Positions 5,565-6,593 of a stretch of DNA of 6,593 nt are shown here, piece by piece (positions within the stretch are counted from its first letter, which is position 1; the number at the start of each line of letters is the position of its first letter). The notes under the pieces were generated by a model. That model saw only the letters and a program-made list of their open reading frames with translations, searched no databases and was not told the DNA's origin. Position numbers and translations under genes: made by a program. This DNA is from an uncultured Rickettsiales bacterium (GTDB taxonomy: Bacteria > Pseudomonadota > Alphaproteobacteria > Rickettsiales > UBA1997), in NCBI GenBank assembly GCA_948744995.1, contig CAPZCD010000056.1, forward strand, positions 1 through 6,593. Reading direction: 5' to 3'.

Positions 5565-6116
5565 ATGAGTAATGATAATAAGATAAGTTTTAATATAAAC
5601 TATAATAACATAATAGCAGCAATACTATATGTTATAAATAAGATGAATGGTAAGGTAAATAAATACAATCTTATGAAAATAATATTTGCTGCAGACAAGT
5701 ATCACCTTAATAAATATGGTAGACCTGTTACAGGAGACTATTACATAAGTATGGAATACGGAACTGTACCTAGTAATATTAAAAATATGATTGATGGTAA
5801 TAACAGAGATTACTACCTAAATATACTACAAATTGATGACTATCCATTTAAAGTTTCAAATGAAAAAAGGAATTATTTTATAGAAAGTAATATAAAACCA
5901 AATATAGATTATTTATCTGAAAGTGATACAGAAGCACTAGATAATGGTATAAGCGAATATGCTTATTTGTCTTTTGAAGAAGTTATGGAAAAGAATCATA
6001 ATGAGAAATGTTGGCAAGAGACAGAACTAAATACCAGAATACCTTTTGAAAAGATAATAGATAATAAGGAAATAGTAGAATACCTACGAACATATTCAAA
6101 AAGTATTGTACTATGA
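5565..6116 (+). CDS. Panacea-domain (SocA-like, DUF4065) antitoxin
   Basis: A 183-residue protein with a clear Panacea/DUF4065 core: LMKIIFAADKYHLNKYGRPVTGDYYISMEYGTVPSNIKNMI (residues 36-76), matching the family consensus 'KllYfadr.hl.kyGrpitgd.y.am.yGPvPs'. The N-terminal IIAAILYVINKMNG helix precedes it as usual. Panacea proteins include SocA, a proteolytic adaptor, and many antitoxins that pair with unrelated toxins; they are common in prophages. Here it is the first gene of a two-gene operon with its own promoter, and its stop overlaps the next ATG by 4 bp, which supports an antitoxin role. The start at 5565 is favoured over 5550 because GGGTGAG precedes it at normal distance. One detail differs from consensus: the usual GP of 'yGPvPs' reads GT (Gly66-Thr67). 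Confidence 0.87.
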   Translation: MSNDNKISFNINYNNIIAAILYVINKMNGKVNKYNLMKIIFAADKYHLNKYGRPVTGDYYISMEYGTVPSNIKNMIDGNNRDYYLNILQIDDYPFKVSNEKRNYFIESNIKPNIDYLSESDTEALDNGISEYAYLSFEEVMEKNHNEKCWQETELNTRIPFEKIIDNKEIVEYLRTYSKSIVL

Positions 6117-6487
6117 TCGATACAGGGGATATTATACACCTAAAGGGTAACCCAGTTCCAAATATAGAAACAAAATGGGTAGTTGTTGTTGCAAAAGAAC
6201 AAAAATGGTGTTTTTGTATTAATACGGAAAACAGATTAATGTATAATTGTACCGAATTGAAAAAGAAAAGCCATCCATTTCTTAAAAATGAAAAACATTA
6301 TATTGCTTGCAAAGATGTTATAGAATATAAAGAAGATAATGTTACAGGTAAATATGGCTCACTGAATAAAGATGAGTTACTAGCTTTAATGAGTCATATA
6401 ATAAATAATGTAAAAACAATTAACCAAAACAAAAAACTTATAATATTAAAAAGTCTGCAAGAAAAAGTTGATGAATTTTCTTTATAG
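6113..6487 (+). CDS. Putative toxin partner of the Panacea protein, PemK/MazF-like SH3 fold suspected
   Basis: A 124-residue protein directly coupled to the Panacea gene by the ATGA overlap. Its start, DTGDIIHL (residues 3-10), then KWVVVVAKEQ (21-30) and CFCINTENR (33-41), resembles the first strands of PemK/MazF-like barrels. FLKNEKHYIACKDVIEY (56-72) echoes the 'FL.hdS(Y/F)idC..i' segment of MazF-like relatives, and the end (YGSLNKDELLALMSHIINNVKTI) is helical, as in that group. The usual RPxxV motif after the first strand is not present, so it is either a divergent branch or a different small barrel. Type II organisation and location make a toxin role likely; the target, presumably RNA, is inferred only. 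Trp22 and Trp32, with Cys33, Cys35, Cys46 and Cys66, are notable. Confidence 0.68.
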   Translation: MIDTGDIIHLKGNPVPNIETKWVVVVAKEQKWCFCINTENRLMYNCTELKKKSHPFLKNEKHYIACKDVIEYKEDNVTGKYGSLNKDELLALMSHIINNVKTINQNKKLIILKSLQEKVDEFSL

Positions 6488-6566
6488 TTATTTAGTATAG
6501 ATAAGTTATTCCAATGATTTGAAAAAACCATCACTAAAGTCAACGCCCTAACAAATCTACAAATCC

Positions 6567-6592
6567 ATCTGTTCTTTCCTAAAGGAACAGAT
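6567..6592 (+). terminator. Hairpin after the second toxin-antitoxin cassette, cut by window end
   Basis: ATCTGTTC (6567-6574) pairs perfectly with GAACAGAT (6585-6592); the stem continues inward by a T-G and two T-A pairs around a CCTA loop, giving 11 pairs. It lies 80 bp beyond the toxin stop and resembles the hairpin that closes the first cassette. Any T tract would lie past the window, so terminator activity is likely but unproved. The spacer 6488-6566 shows no gene. Confidence 0.55.
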
Positions 6593-6593
6593 A

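Noticed and set aside
1..6593. CRISPR array, tRNA genes, insertion sequences and attachment sites
   Set aside because: I saw no regularly spaced repeats, cloverleaf-like segments, transposase motifs or long flanking direct repeats. The repetitive AT-rich words are coding low complexity.

Overview
This is an AT-rich window carrying part of the head and neck gene cluster of a tailed double-stranded DNA bacteriophage or prophage. All genes lie on the + strand. Two compact toxin-antitoxin (TA) cassettes are set into the structural genes. The standard bacterial code fits: TAA, TAG and TGA all act as stops, and TGG encodes Trp. Ile is mostly ATA and Arg mostly AGA, and the structural proteins are rich in Asn, Ile and Ser. 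The host cannot be named from the sequence. An AT-rich bacterium is all that can be supported, and a gut spirochaete, fusobacterium or firmicute would be a guess.

Layout. Positions 1-147 are the C-terminal end of a Mu gpF/SPP1 gp7-type head morphogenesis protein. Positions 172-909 hold the first cassette: a sigma70-like promoter, a RelB/DinJ-type antitoxin, an overlapping YafQ-type RNase toxin and a strong hairpin terminator. The capsid block follows: a DUF2213 protease/scaffold-like protein (991-2307), a DUF2190/gp24-like decoration ('cement') protein (2331-2798) and a DUF2184-type major capsid protein (2816-3850). After an intergenic hairpin comes a small unrecognised gene (3962-4282), then three head-to-tail connection genes: DUF4054 (4279-4719), HK97 gp10-like (4706-5113) and collar-like (5123-5485). 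The second cassette (5487-6592) has a promoter overlapped by a perfect inverted repeat, a Panacea-domain antitoxin, a 4-bp-overlapping gene for a probable PemK/MazF-like SH3-fold toxin, and a hairpin cut by the window end.

How the parts work together. The structural genes follow the usual order portal/gpF, protease-scaffold, cement, capsid, adaptor, tail completion, collar. They would build and close the procapsid and prepare it for tail joining. The two TA operons are not needed for assembly. They look like independently expressed cargo at module boundaries, probably for prophage maintenance or for excluding competing phages. Most structural genes have no clear Shine-Dalgarno sequence and sit behind A-rich leaders, whereas the Panacea gene has a clear one. 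The functional calls come from recognised family motifs; no database search was run.
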